Below, piece by piece: positions 21,940 to 33,917 of a stretch of DNA of 64,000 nucleotides; position 1 is the first letter of the stretch; every line of letters begins with the position of its first letter. A program made the translations under genes and the position numbers. The notes beneath the pieces are model-generated. The model worked only from the letters and a program-made list of their open reading frames with translations. It was not told where the DNA came from and did not search any database. The DNA comes from Cryptomeria japonica (taxonomy: Eukaryota; Streptophyta; Pinopsida; Cupressales; Cupressaceae), in the NCBI RefSeq assembly GCF_030272615.1, contig NC_081415.1:190616270-190680269 (forward strand). The letters are read 5' to 3'.

Positions 21940-24900
21940 TGTTGGCTCATAAAATTTGAGTAATTTGAGAGGCCCATTTCAAAAAAATTGCTATTTCATT
22001 TTCAGAAAGGCACCTAATCTCATTCAGGTGGTCTAGTTAGAAAGAGGATAAAATGGAGCTAGTTGATTTTCAAAGGGTAAGGCCTAGGAAATGTGTCCTA
22101 TACCTTTTATTTGGCCTATGAAGTGTTTTGCAACTTTCAGAATTTAGTTTGGATCAATTTATCAGGTACCCACTTCAAGGGGTGAGCTGAAAGTGCATCA
22201 TAGGTGCAAATGCAGATTTTATTAAGTAGCCTACTTTGAGCTTCTTTAACTTTTGACCAAGTGATCGTCATGATTAAATTAAAATTGGATTGAATTCTAT
22301 ACATAAAAGTGTGCCTCTGTGCAAAATTTCAAGTCTTTATGAATCCATTTGCTTAGTTTAGCAAGCTAAATCTGTTTGCAGTTTATGGTTTGCACAAGTC
22401 CCTATTTCAACAGCTAGTTAGAAGCTTTGCTTTGCATGTGTAAAAGTTGCCCTGGTGAGTGTCATGTCAAAATGTTTTTTCTAGGCTACTATTGGTATAA
22501 ATGACAAGCTATGTTTCCAGTTTCAAGCTCCTGCCAATCCATTTGATCAGTTTTCAAAAGGGTTTCTTTAGCATCCTTATTCAGTGTTTCGTATTTTCAT
22601 TGTTACATCAGTTAAAGTTGCTATTTTCATGAGCACACCATTTGCACCCAGAAAGCCTTTTGGTTGAACTGAGTATTCTAAGTTTTGATCTATACTTCAA
22701 GGTATCTATGCCTTAGATTTGAGGGTCTACGGAGATCGTTTGATATTTTTAAGAAAGATATCATAAGTTCCCTACGCATTGACTTTATCAGGTCTGCAGT
22801 GTTGACAAAGCTAGTTGCTCATCTTTGACCATTAATATTTCTTCACTTGGGATTCGTCTTGAGAAATCGCTTGGCATTGTTCATGTTTGTATATCAGAGT
22901 ACACGCCTGGCAGTTTGCGAAGTCTAGAAAAGTGTTTTGACTAGTTTGAAAATTACGTCTTTGGGATTAAATGCGAAAATGTCGCATAGGCACCTGAAAG
23001 TTGCGAAACTCAGTTTAATGATCAGAAATGGTGCTGATCCATTCCATAGGTATGTTTAAGGTTCCTGAGGTATTTTCAAAGGTCAGTTGCATGAAAATGA
23101 TTTTTTTTTTTGTTGGGCCCACTTTGTGTAAGGAAGTTAAGTAGCGGAAACAACTTCCTACACTAACCTTGAGAGGAGGGTAATGCAAAACTTTTTCAGA
23201 TCATTACAACAGTTACAGAAAATAGAAATAGATATAATAGCATTCATACCACAACACAATGATTTACGTGGGGAAAACCCTTTCGGGAGAAAAACCCCAC
23301 CCTCCAAAAGCAGCTCAATATTTTATTCAGCAATCAAAAACAGATTACAAAATACTTGCAGAGCAAGCTCTTCGCAGGAGTACCACTAATCAGAGATTCA
23401 GAGGCAACTCAATAGCCATAGGACTCTTACACACAACCTCTATCTCACACACCTCATAAATAGGAGATACAATACAGGAAATCATCAAACGGTATTACAA
23501 AACCATGGGCTAAAACCACCCAATAAGGTGTAGCCGACCTTATCTCCCTTCTAGATGCCCTATGACATGTTAAAGCACACATCAACATGTGTCGCTCCCT
23601 TTTACAGCTCATTTATGTATCCGATACAAATTATTTTTCCTATTTCAGGAGTACAAACTTCCGGAGGCCATAACTTGAGAACCGGGTGTCCGATTGACGA
23701 ACCGTTTGAAGCGCCGGAAAGCTTCGCCAGTTACGGCAACTTTTCAGGGCGTTTCGGAGCCTCTAAAGTCCCCAAAATTAAGTTTAAACATTTTATTGCA
23801 CCCCTCCAAGATGAAAACTTTAATATCTTCAAAACTAGCTGTGACCTTGCGACGAAACTTTACCGGAATGCTTATCTAGCCAACCAGAAGCTTCAGGGAG
23901 AGTTTCGCACTATTTCGTGCTCAAATGAAAACTTACTATAAATAGTAACCTCACATAAATGCAAGGTTGAGACACCATTTTTCCCAACACTTTGGGGCCT
24001 GACCTGGCTCATGCACGTGCATTAAATTTTATGGCGAAAATGATCGTAAATTGATGGCAATGCATATCACCATCAGCTTGGTCCTCATAGGATCCTTTAT
24101 GTCTGATTACAATGGTGAAGGAAGTAAGGTACTATGACATTCTAGGAATCAAAACTTTTAGGCATAGTGCCCAATCTTTCTTGCAGCTAGCGCCCAATGA
24201 ATAATGTTTTATTAAACTTCTAGGCAGATGCAATCAGCAAGTGCAGAGCCTCCTTCCTTCTCCCATGTGTGAGCATCCTTCAAAAGGTTTTAAACAATTT
24301 TAATTGACAAGGCTCTAGTTTTTTTTTAAAAGTAAATGAAATGGGCTGCATGGACTTTGAAGTTTAGATGGTGCTACTATGGGAAACATTAAAACTTTCA
24401 AATAGAAAATGTAGCCATTTTCCATCCTCCCTGTGGCACGTGGTGTTTGGAAGAAATGAAACAATCCAAATGCAATGGCTGGTGTAAAGCCCAAATCCAT
24501 GACTTTGCCAACATCTTCACAAGCATGTGGTGGTTAAATGGGGTTTTAAATTTTTTAAAGCAAATACATTTGCCGTAGATGTTAAGAGGTATTAAATATG
24601 AAGTTGTTCATTTTCATGTTGAAAGAGGGCAATGAAATGACAAATACAACTAATAGTGTTGCCTCCCTCCCTTCCCCCACCTGATGGCTGGTAGAGGCAA
24701 GTTAAAAGGTTTTAAAATTTCAAGTAAATGTAGATTGGCAAGTATATTGCCCTCCCTCATGTGGCATTTGGAGAAGGAGTTAAAAAACTTTAAAGCAAAT
24801 ACAAAGGGAAATGTTGAGCATTTCATAAATTTCCAAACAAATGCAATTTCCATCCTCTCCTCCCATGCAGCAAGCAAGAAAGGCAAAGAACTTCTAGGCG

Positions 24901-26812
24901 AATTTCATTGGCAGCCATGAAAACACTCAAGAAAATTTCAAAAAATGCATTCCCAGGCAAAAGAGCATTATCCCACATTGACTAGGTAGGGAAACATTTT
25001 GATATTTAAATATAAGAACACACTCATCTATAATGTCAAATCTTAAAGGATTTTGATGCATGGTGTTGATTGGGTGCCCAGTGGACCCCATGTGTACGCA
25101 CGTGATTCCTGAGACTACTAAGGAGGCTAGCTAGTGACCAGGTGGACCCCACATATGCACTATTCTTGAGGAAAATTTTGTAGAGAAATCATGAGTTAAC
25201 TAGTGAGCAAGTTCTTAGCAGATCAACGATGTGTGTTGTTTCACGAAGTGAAGGTACTCACCCGCTACCCATCACGAAGCATCGAAATGTTAAAGATCGT
25301 GCAGGTTCATCGAAGATCTACAGCTGGCGTTGTTTCACGAAGCGAAGATGCACGCCAATTACCCTTTGTAAAATGGAAAAAGATGATGTGGCAGGTCCGA
25401 GTGGCAATCCTGTTGGCGGGTCCGAGTGAGGTGGTGGTGAGGTGGTGATGACGTGGCGGACAAGTGGTGGTCCATGAGGTGGTGACATGTCAGACACCTA
25501 GCTTACAGATGAGGTGTCATCCTAGGTGGAGAAAGGTGGATTCATGAGAGAATCGCAAGTTGTCATGTGGCAGGGCGTCATGCCAAAAAATTGAGAAAAA
25601 TTAAAGTTAAATGATATAGTTTCAACTATAGAAGAAAATTCAAAAAATTTAAATGATGGCCTCCTATTCAAGATTAATTCGCTCAAAGGGCATTTTTTAC
25701 CCAAAATAGCAAGTATCATATACCATTGGAAAGCTCTTAGTATGAGGAATCCATTAATGTAGTTTGTTTTAAGAAACATGAGATATTTTGAGAGAAGTTT
25801 CCACGAGAAGAAGAGGAGATATTTTTGCAATTAGGGAAAAGAGGACACATGGCAACTTCTGATGCATTTTGGTTTTTTCCCCCTTCCTTCATATTCTCAT
25901 TTCTTCTCAATTGTAAGGGTTCTAGCTTTTTAGAAATTTTCTCCAAGGGAGAAATCCGAAATTGCAGGTTCCAGTGATGGCATCTTTTTTATTTTTGCAA
26001 ATGACAGTGTGTTCTTTTGGGTTTCCAGTTTTGTCTTTGTTATAGGATTTGTTTCAGTTTGTAAGTTTACACATATGCAAGCCATGCGTGATTTTCCATG
26101 AAATTGTCTCCAGAGATGTATTTAGATTCATACAATTTCATATTGTCAAGGATAATTTTGATTTGTCTCTTTTAGCCTTCTCTAAGAGTGTAATGTTTGT
26201 CTTTTGGGTATTCTTCTAGGAAGGATTTAAATCCTGAAACCCAAAATTAATGATTTTGAATGCATATTGGATATATAAGTATGTTTTTGTGACAAAGTAG
26301 AGGATTATATTAATGTAATGCATTCATACATGAAAATTTAATGTTGAGAGTAGCTTGCATCTGAGATTTCTCTTCCAGTTTTATGCATGACTTTGTGGCC
26401 TGGATAAGGCACTGGCCTTTTGTAACATTGAAGGATTGTCAGAACACCATTTTTAAAATCAAATTAGAATATATTTCTTTGTTTTCTGTTCTGTGGAAAT
26501 ATTCCACCTATCTCATGTTCAAGCATGTTGAGTTGTCAATGTAGATTTAGCCTATCTATAGTACCCTCCTTGTTTTTGAACCTTTCATGAAATTTATCTG
26601 CTTTATTGATGTTGTCATATGTGGGTAAATGAGTCGGGTTCGGTGCATCAAAGGGTGTCCCCCCCTAGGTCTAGCAAAACCTGAAGTGTGGGAGGATCAA
26701 TTAGGGTCCTATGTTATGTCGTCCAAGTCCTCATGTGTTTCATAGATTGAAATTGGCCATTTCATAGAAAGATTGCAGGTGAACTTGGGTTAACCAGATT
26801 TGGTGAACAACA
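21940..26812 (+). repeat. Left giant LTR (about 4.0 kb plus a nested solo LTR)
   Basis: Collinear with 28,885-32,829 along the full length. The main differences are a nested solo LTR at 23,127-23,989 and about 90 bp near 22,610-22,700 that the right LTR lacks. Substitutions are mostly transitions. The region around 25,400-25,570 is GC-richer and contains GGTGG repeats and an ACGT-core box, TGACGTGGC at 25,449-25,457, absent in that form from the right LTR. No convincing gene lies inside. Confidence 0.85.
23127..23989 (-). mobile_element. Copia solo LTR, 863 bp, with intact target duplication
   Basis: Inserted in the left giant LTR and absent from the right one. It starts TGTAAGGAAG and ends TTCCCAACA. 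The 5-bp target duplication CTTTG is perfect (23,122-23,126 and 23,990-23,994). The internal block GATTTACGTGGGGAAAACCC is similar to the GTGGAAACCC block of the other Copia LTRs, giving minus orientation. No internal region remains, so LTR-LTR recombination removed it. The perfect duplication suggests this is among the youngest events in the nest. Confidence 0.85.
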
Positions 26813-26816
26813 AAAA

Positions 26817-26834
26817 TGGTGACTCTGTTGGGGA
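26817..26834 (+). other. Primer-binding site of the giant-LTR element
   Basis: Reads TGGTGACTCTGTTGGGGA four bases after the left LTR end. It looks like a C-to-T decayed form of a TGGCGACTC...GGGGA site, the type I recall for Tat/Ogre elements (tRNA-Arg primer). A closer match to the first nine bases, TGGCGACTC, occurs again at 27,078-27,086. Confidence 0.55.
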
Positions 26835-27075
26835 GATGATGTCAAAAAATTCTATTATAGTGAAACCCATGAGTCTGGCCAAAGTCATTTGGGGAAGAGT
26901 CTTAGAATTTTACAAATCTAAAAGTTATTTTTAGATTTGAAAGTGTATACCCTGTAAGGTCTTGTTGCTTTGAAATTTGAAAATATTATGTGACTCTGAT
27001 GTTTGTGGTATGACCCAGAAATCTGAAAGTGTTTTAGAGTGAAGATCAGTGGTTAATTTTTTTCCTCTTCAGGGA

Positions 27076-28718
27076 GGTGGCGACTCTATAAGAACGAACC
27101 TGAGATTTGGAGGAGTTCTTCAAATTTCTAGTCAGAAGTGAAGTGAATAGCAACAACAAATTTACTCTAGGTATTCCTCAAAGTATTAATGAGACAATTC
27201 ATGTTCCTTATAAGGTGAAAAAGTCACCACTAAAAGGAAAGAAAATCTACAATTTACATACTTCATGTTTTGAAAAAATTTCAGTTAAGTGATGGGAGAA
27301 GTGTGTATGATTCTGAAAATTAGAGACTGCATATGTTTTATAGAGAATTTATAAAGCAGTAAGATGCATGGTCATGATAATGGTTCAATAAATGTTGTAA
27401 AATTGATGGATCTAGATGTTGTTCCTAGATCTAAAAATCCTTTGTCAAATCTGAAAGAAATTGACAAAGAGATTGCAATATGTCTTCAAAAGACCTGGGA
27501 GAAGTTTATCTTGGTTTTAAGAAAGAAAGTAGGGAAAAGAAAAGAGGAAGAGTCATCATATGTTTTTTATGAAAGATTTATATCTGCACATTGAATGAGC
27601 TTTCAGCTGATGCTAGACCCCATGAGTCTATTTTGATTGAGTTATTCTTAGATCTTGATGAGCCTGACTTGGTTAATTGGTCGACTACCTTGAGAGAAGA
27701 GAGTGTTGCATGTATTAAAGAATGGATATATGAGATTGAAAGAATTAAATCTAAAAATGTACACAAGATTGAGGATAGTGAGGGAGATGAATCTGTGAAT
27801 GGATATGCCTCCTATGATGCTGAAGGTGACTCTTATTCTCAGCATGAGAGTGCGGATGTGTATTCAAAGGAAGAAGAAACTTGTGAGAACATAAGTAATT
27901 GTTCAACTATTCATGAGCCCATTGAGGTTTCAGATCTGAATGATATAGATCACCTTGTTGATAAGTTCAATCCACAAAATATTTGCAACCAAAGTTATGA
28001 AACTATGCTGCAACATATAGCAGCACTTTATGAGCAGTATGATAAAGGTTATGATGTAGATGCAAGTTGTTGTAATGATGAAATAAATGTGTATAAAGAC
28101 ATGAGCACTGCATATCTAATACCTTTATCAGATTGGGACAATATTTACAGCATAGAAGATGAAGCCAAGGAAAATAAAAACTAAGGAGAAGGTTCACTAA
28201 GTAGTGAACGAATCTTAAAGATCTTAGTTGCTGATCTTTAGAGGTATGCATCCAAAAATGTGCCCAATCTCTCATACCCAACCAATACATATCTAGATAT
28301 TGATGATGTTTTAGAGGGTGTGAAGTATGATACATATGTTGTTGATTCATTCCCTATATTTGTTTTGAGTGATGGACGAGATGAAAATGCATATACGGTT
28401 GATAGGTGTGAAGATATAGATTCATATGTTGATATGAACTCAAAATTTAATATGCATTGTGTGGATCTTTCTTTTAAAAGGCATGACAAATCTGAAATAA
28501 TTTTCCCTGATTTGCAAGTGGTGAATGAACCATTGTCAAGTAATGATCATGTGTTTTTACTTATGCAAAGTGCAGATAGAAATAGTTATCAGCAAGATGA
28601 GGTGCAATCAGTTTATGAGGAAATATTTCTCTCTAGTTTGCAAGCCATTATTGTGGAAGAGTGTTCATCATTTGAGCAAACTAGCAGTAGAGATGTGCCT
28701 GATGTTCTCAACTTTTAG
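27076..28718 (+). pseudogene. Unrecognised acidic ORF of the giant-LTR element
   Basis: Open segments are 27,107-27,292, 27,364-27,594 and, in one frame, 27,591-28,718, with only two stops (TAA at about 28,182, TAG at about 28,217). The last frame alone spans about 376 codons. The N-terminal part is basic (VRKKVGKRKEEES-like, read in part as RKKVGKRKEEESS). The rest is rich in Asp, Glu and Ser, for example EDSEGDESVNGYASYDAEGD, and lacks transmembrane segments and zinc knuckles. I see no protease DSG, RT YxDD or integrase motif. It could be a decayed gag or the extra ORF1 of an Ogre-type parent. The low stop density compared with the LTRs suggests that it was coding when the element was active. 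Function unknown. Confidence 0.55.
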
Positions 28719-28884
28719 AATAAGTTAGGCCACTTTTCCTTTCAGCTGGGAAAGAATGGTAAAGAGTATGACACTCTTATGTCACCTAGTGACCAGCCCT
28801 TTCAACATTTGTTTGGTCTGCTCTGCCATAGATTCTAAATTCTTGTGTTGATCTTGCAATTAACCATCCCCAGTCAGAGCCACT
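28719..28884. other. 3' untranslated stretch before the right giant LTR
   Basis: Holds no gene. A polypurine tract is expected just before 28,885, but the bases there (CCCCAGTCAGAGCCAC) are not purine-rich. The PPT is either lost, moved, or not of the usual type. Confidence 0.4.
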
Positions 28885-31800
28885 GTTGGGACTCATTAAA
28901 TTTGAGTAATTTGAGAGGCTCATTTCAAAAAAAAATCTATTTCATTTTCAGAAAGGCACCTAATCTCATTCAAGTGGTCTAGTTAGAAAGAGGGTAAAAT
29001 GGAGCCAGTTGATTTTCAAAGGGTAAGGCTTGGGAAATGTGTCCTATACCTTTCATTTGGCCTATGAAGTGTTTTGCAACTTTCATAATTCAGTTTGGAT
29101 CAATTTATCAGGTACCCACTTCAAGGGGTGAGCTGAAAGTGCATCATAGGTGCAAATGCAGATTTTATTAAGTAGCCTACTTTGAGCTCCTATAACTTTT
29201 AACCAAGTGATCATCATGATGAAATTCAAAATATATTGAATTCTATGCATAAAAGTGTACCTCTATACAAAATTTCAAGTCTTTATGAATCCATTTGCTC
29301 AGTTTAGCAAGCTCAATCCATTTGCAGTTTATGGTTTGCACAAGTCCCTGTTTTGACAGCTAGTCAGAAGCTTCGCTTTGCACATGTGTAAAATTTTCCC
29401 TGGTGAGTGTCATGTCAGAATGTTTTTTCTAGGCTACTGCTGGTATAAATGACAAGCTATGTTTCTAGTTTCAAGCTCCTACCAATCCGTTTGATCAATT
29501 TTCAAAAGGGTTTCTTGAGCCTCCTTATTCAGTGTTCTGTATTTTTAATGCTACATCAGTTAAAGTTGTACCTCATATTTGAGGGTCTATGGAGATCATT
29601 TGGTATTTTTAAGAAAGGCATCATAAGTTCCTTGTGCATTGACTTTATCAGGTCCGCAGTGCTGACAAAGCTAGTTGCTCATCTTTGACCATTACTATTT
29701 ATTCACTCGGGACTCATCTTGAAAAACTGCTTGGGAGAGTTCATGTTTGTATATCAGAGTACATGCCTGCTAGTTTGTGAAGTCCATAAAGGTGTTTTGA
29801 CCAATTTGAAAATTACGTCTTTGAGATTAAATGCGAAAATGTGGCTCAAGCACCTGAAAGTTGTGAAAATCAGTTTAATGATCAGAAAATGGTGTCAATC
29901 GATTCCAGATGTATGTTTAAGGTTCCTGAGGTATTTTCAAAGGTCAGTTGCATTAAAATGAAATTTTTTTAGTCGGGCCCACTTTGGGCCCCGACCTGGC
30001 TCATGCCCGTGCATTAATTTTTATGATGAAAATGCTCTTAAATTCATGGCAATGCATATCACCATCAACTCAGTCCTCATAGGATCCTTTATGTCTGATT
30101 ACAATGGTGAAGGAAGTAAGGTACTATGACATTCTAGGAATCAAAACCTTCAAGCATAGTGCCCAATCTTCTTGGCAGTTGGCCCCCAATGAATAATGTT
30201 TTATTAAACTTCCAGGCAGATGCAATCAGCAAGTGCAGAGCCTCCTTCCTTCTCCCATGTGTGAGCATCCTTCAAAAGGTTTTAAACAATTTCAATTGAC
30301 AAGGCTCTAGTTTTTTTTCAAAGTAAATAAAATGGGCTGCATGGACTTTGAAGTTTAGATGGTGCTATTGTGGAAAAGATTAAAACTTTCAAATAGAAAA
30401 TGCAGCCATTTTCCATCCTCCCTGTGGCATGTGGTATTTGGAAGAAATGAAACAATCCAAATGCAATGGCTAGTGTAAAGCCCAAATCCATGACTTTGCC
30501 AGCATCTTCACAGCCATGTGGTGGTTAAATGGGGTTTTAAATTTTTTAAAGCAAATACATTTGTCGTAGATGTAAAGAGGTATTAAATATGAAGTTGTGC
30601 ATTTTCATGTTGAAAGAGGGCAATGAAACAACAAATGAAACTGACAATGTTGCCTCCCTCCCTTCCCCCACGTGATGGCTCATAGAGGCAAGTTAAAAGG
30701 TTTTAAAATTTCAAGTAAATGTAGATTGGCAAGTATATTGCCCTCCCTCGTGTGGCATTTGGAGAGGGAGTTAAAAAACTTTAAAGCAAATGCAAAGGGA
30801 AATGTTGAACATTTCATAAATTTCCAAACAAATGCAATTTCCATCCTCTCCTCCCACGCAGCAAGCAAGAAAGGCAAAGAACTTCTAGGCGAATTTCATT
30901 GGCAACCATGAAAACACTCAGGAAAACTTCAAAAAATGCATTCCCAGGCAAAAGAGCATTATCCCACATTGGCTGGGTGGGGAAAAATTTTGATATTTGA
31001 ATATAAGAACACACTCATCTATAATGTCAAATCTTAAATTATTTTGACGCATGGTGTTGATTGGGTTCCCAGTGGACCCCATGTGTGCACGCGAGCTTCC
31101 CGTGATGACCAAGGAGGCTAGCTGGCGACTAGGTGGACCCCACCATGTGCATGATTCTCGAGGCAAATTTTGCAGAGAAATGGTGAGTTAACTGGTGAGC
31201 AATTTCGCAGCAGATCAACGATGCGCGTTGTTTCACGAAGTGAAGGTGCTCGCCCATTACCCATCGTGAAGCAGACAAATGTTAAAGATCATGCAGGTTC
31301 ATCGACAATCGTCGACTGGCATTGTTTCCTGAAGCGAAGATGCATGCTAGTTACCCTTCGCGAAATGGCAAAAGGTGATGTGGTAGGTCCGAGTGGCAAT
31401 CCGGCTAGTGGGTCCGAGTGCAGTGGTGGTGAGGTGGCGATGATGTGGCAGACAGGTGGCAGTCCACAAGGCGGTGATGTCACTGACACGTGGCTGATAG
31501 ATGAGGTGTCATACTAGGTGGTGAAAGGTGGATTCATGAGTGAATCGCAAGCTGCCACGTGGTAGGGTGTCAAGCCAAAAAATTGAGAAAAATTAAAGTT
31601 AAATGATATAGTTTCAACTCAAGAAGAAAATTTGAAAAATTTAAATGATGGCCTGCTATTGAAGATTAATTCACTCAGAGGGCATTTTTTACCCAAAAGA
31701 GAAAGTATCATATACCATTGGAAATCTCTTCGGATGAGGAATCCATTCATGTAGTTTGTTTCAACAAATATGAGATATTTTGAGAGGAGTTTCCATAGGA

Positions 31801-32829
31801 AGAAGAGGAGATATTTTTGCAATTAGGGAAAAGAGGACACATGGCAACTTCTGATGCATTCTATTTTTTTCTCCCTTCCTTCATATTTGCATTTCTTCTC
31901 AATTATAAGGGTTCTAGTTTTTTAGAGATTTTCTTCAAGGGAGAAATCCAAAATTGTAGGTTCCAATGATGGCATCTTTTTTATTTTCGCAAATAATAGT
32001 GTGTTCTTTTGGGTTTCTAGTTTTGTCTTTGTTGTAGGATTTGTTTCAGTTTATAAGTTTACACATATGCAAGGCATGTGTTATTTTCCATGAAATTGTC
32101 TCTAGAAATGTATTCAGATTCATACAATTTCATATTGTCAAGGATAATTTTGATTTGTTCTTTTAGCCTTCTCTAAGAGTGTAATGTTTGTCTTCTGGGT
32201 ATTCTTCTAGGAAGGATTTAAATCCTGAAACCCAACATTAATGATTTTGAATGCATATTGGATATATAAGTTTTGAATGCATATTGGATATATAAGTATG
32301 GTTTTGTGACAAATCAGAGGATTGTATTAATGTAATGCATTCATACATGAAAATTTAATGTTGAGAGTAGCTTGCATCTGAGATTTCTCTTCCAGTTTTA
32401 TGCATGACTCTGTGGCCTGGATAAGGCACTAGTCTTTTGTAACATTGAAGGATTGTCAGAACACCATTTTTAAAATCAAATCAGAATATCTTTCTTTGTT
32501 TTTTGTTTTGTGGAAATATTCCACCTATCTCATGTTCAAGCATGTTGAGTTGTCAATGTAGATTTAGCTTATCTACAGTACCCTCCTTATTTTTGAACCT
32601 TTTATAAGATTTATCTACTTTATTGATGTTGTCATATGTGGGTAAATGAGTCTGATTCAGTGCATCAAAGGGTGTCCCCCCCTAGGTCTAACAAAACCTG
32701 AAGTGCAAGAGGATCAATTATGGTCCTATGTTATGTTGTCCAAGTCCTGATGTGTTTCATAGATTGAAATTGGCCATTTCATAGAAAGATTACAAGTGAA
32801 CTTGGGTTAACCAGAGTTTGTGAACAACA
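28885..32829 (+). repeat. Right giant LTR, 3,945 bp
   Basis: Starts TGTTGGGACTCATTAAATTT and ends GAACAACA. It lacks the solo LTR and about 90 bp present in the left copy, and carries a tandem duplication TTTTGAATGCATATTGGATA... near 32,245-32,300 (unit about 26 bp). It keeps ACGT-core boxes CACGTGGC (31,487-31,494) and CCACGTGG (31,555-31,562), which are mutated on the left. Confidence 0.85.
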
Positions 32830-32834
32830 CCTTA

Positions 32835-33850
32835 TAGGTACCGGAAAATCCTTTTCACTGTTGATTCATGATTATATTTAGGATTACTCTAAAATCTTGA
32901 AACAATACATACTACATTCATAATATCAAGTCTTGTTTGTGTCAAATACAGTAAACCTCCAATCATAGACTTGTACCTAGTTGGATTAATAGGTGTTGAT
33001 TCATCCTTTAATGATAGTTTATCATTTGTAGTCATAGGTGTGCTTACAAGTTTAGAATTTTCCATGCCAAATTTCTTAAGTAATTCCTTCAAGTACTTAG
33101 ATTGATTTAATAACATACCTTTATCAGTCTGTGAAATCTGCAATCCTAAAAAGAATTTTATCTCTCCAATCATAGACATTTCAAATTCTTCCTGCATCCT
33201 TTTAGAAAATTATTTACACAATCCATCTTGTCCTCCAAAGTTTATATCATATACAAAAACTTCTATAACCAAGATATCATCATTAGTCACTTTTTAGTAC
33301 AGATTGTTGTCAACATTACCTTTAGTGTAACCAATCTTCAAAAGATATTTGTCCAATCTAGCATACCAAGCTCTAGGAGCTTGCTTTAGTCCATACAAAT
33401 CTTTCCTTAACCTGCAAACCATATCCTTGTCATTTGTTAATGAAAATCCATCAGGTTGTTCAATGTAAACTTCTTCTTCAAGGTCGTCATGCATAAAAGC
33501 ACATTTAACATCCATTTGATATACTTTATAGTTCTTGTGTGTTGCAAAAGCCAAGAATAATCTCACTGCCTCAACTCTAGCTACCAGTGCAAAGGTTTCA
33601 TTATAATCAACTCCTTCTTTCTAAGAATATCCCTTGCACACTAATCTTGCTTTATTTCTAATTACCTTTCCATCTTCATTAATTTTATTTCTGAATACCC
33701 ATTTAGTTCCAATTACATTTTTGTCTTTAGGTCGGGGAACTAATCTCCATGTGTTATTCTTTTTAATTTGTTCCAATTCATTTTCCATAGCTTTAATCCA
33801 GTGTTTATTTTCACATGCCTCATTAACTGATGTTGGTTCAATTTGAGAAA
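32835..33850 (-). pseudogene. Copia reverse transcriptase and start of RNase H
   Basis: Right-to-left reading: the RT start is around 33,850-33,570 (KHWIKAMENELEQ-type region through stops), then 33,566-33,294 ([40 protein letters not shown]) and 33,197-32,889 (FEMSMIGEIKFFLGLQIS, STPMTTNDKLSL, GGLLYLTQTRLDIMNVVC). The catalytic YVDD/FVDD position reads V-Y-D at 33,246-33,254 on the minus strand, where the sister copy at 47.33 kb has FVDD. The first catalytic Asp is therefore Tyr and this RT is dead. The gene continues across the giant-LTR insertion at 21,939. Confidence 0.85.
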
Positions 33851-33917
33851 TAAGACATACCTATTCATTTGCCAGTCTTCCTCTAGTCATAACACCTTGA
33901 TACTTGTTCCCAATTAT

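Larger units (their letters stand above)
21940..32829 (+). mobile_element. 10.9-kb non-autonomous LTR element with giant LTRs (LARD-like, Ogre/Tat-type PBS)
   Basis: Left LTR 21,940-26,812, interior 26,813-28,884, right LTR 28,885-32,829. LTRs start TGTTGG and end AACAACA. Flanking 5 bp are CCTTG (21,935-21,939) and CCTTA (32,830-32,834), a duplicated target inside Copia RNase H. Removing the element rejoins the Copia reading as judged from the copy at 47.7 kb. After subtracting a nested 863-bp solo LTR and its duplication, the left LTR is about 4,005 bp against 3,945 bp on the right. The interior, about 2.07 kb, has no gag, protease, RT or integrase that I recognise, only one decayed ORF. 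The PBS-like site (26,817-26,834) resembles the TGGCGACTC type I associate with Tat/Ogre elements. Long LTRs with a short non-pol interior define LARDs. Confidence 0.85.

Noticed and set aside
23183-23941. Short plus-strand ORFs in the solo LTR
   Set aside because: They lie in a solo LTR with defined ends and have no relation to known proteins.
24684-24920. 78-codon ORF repeated at 30,672-30,911
   Set aside because: Its conservation is due to the two LTR copies. Both strands are open and no domain is visible.
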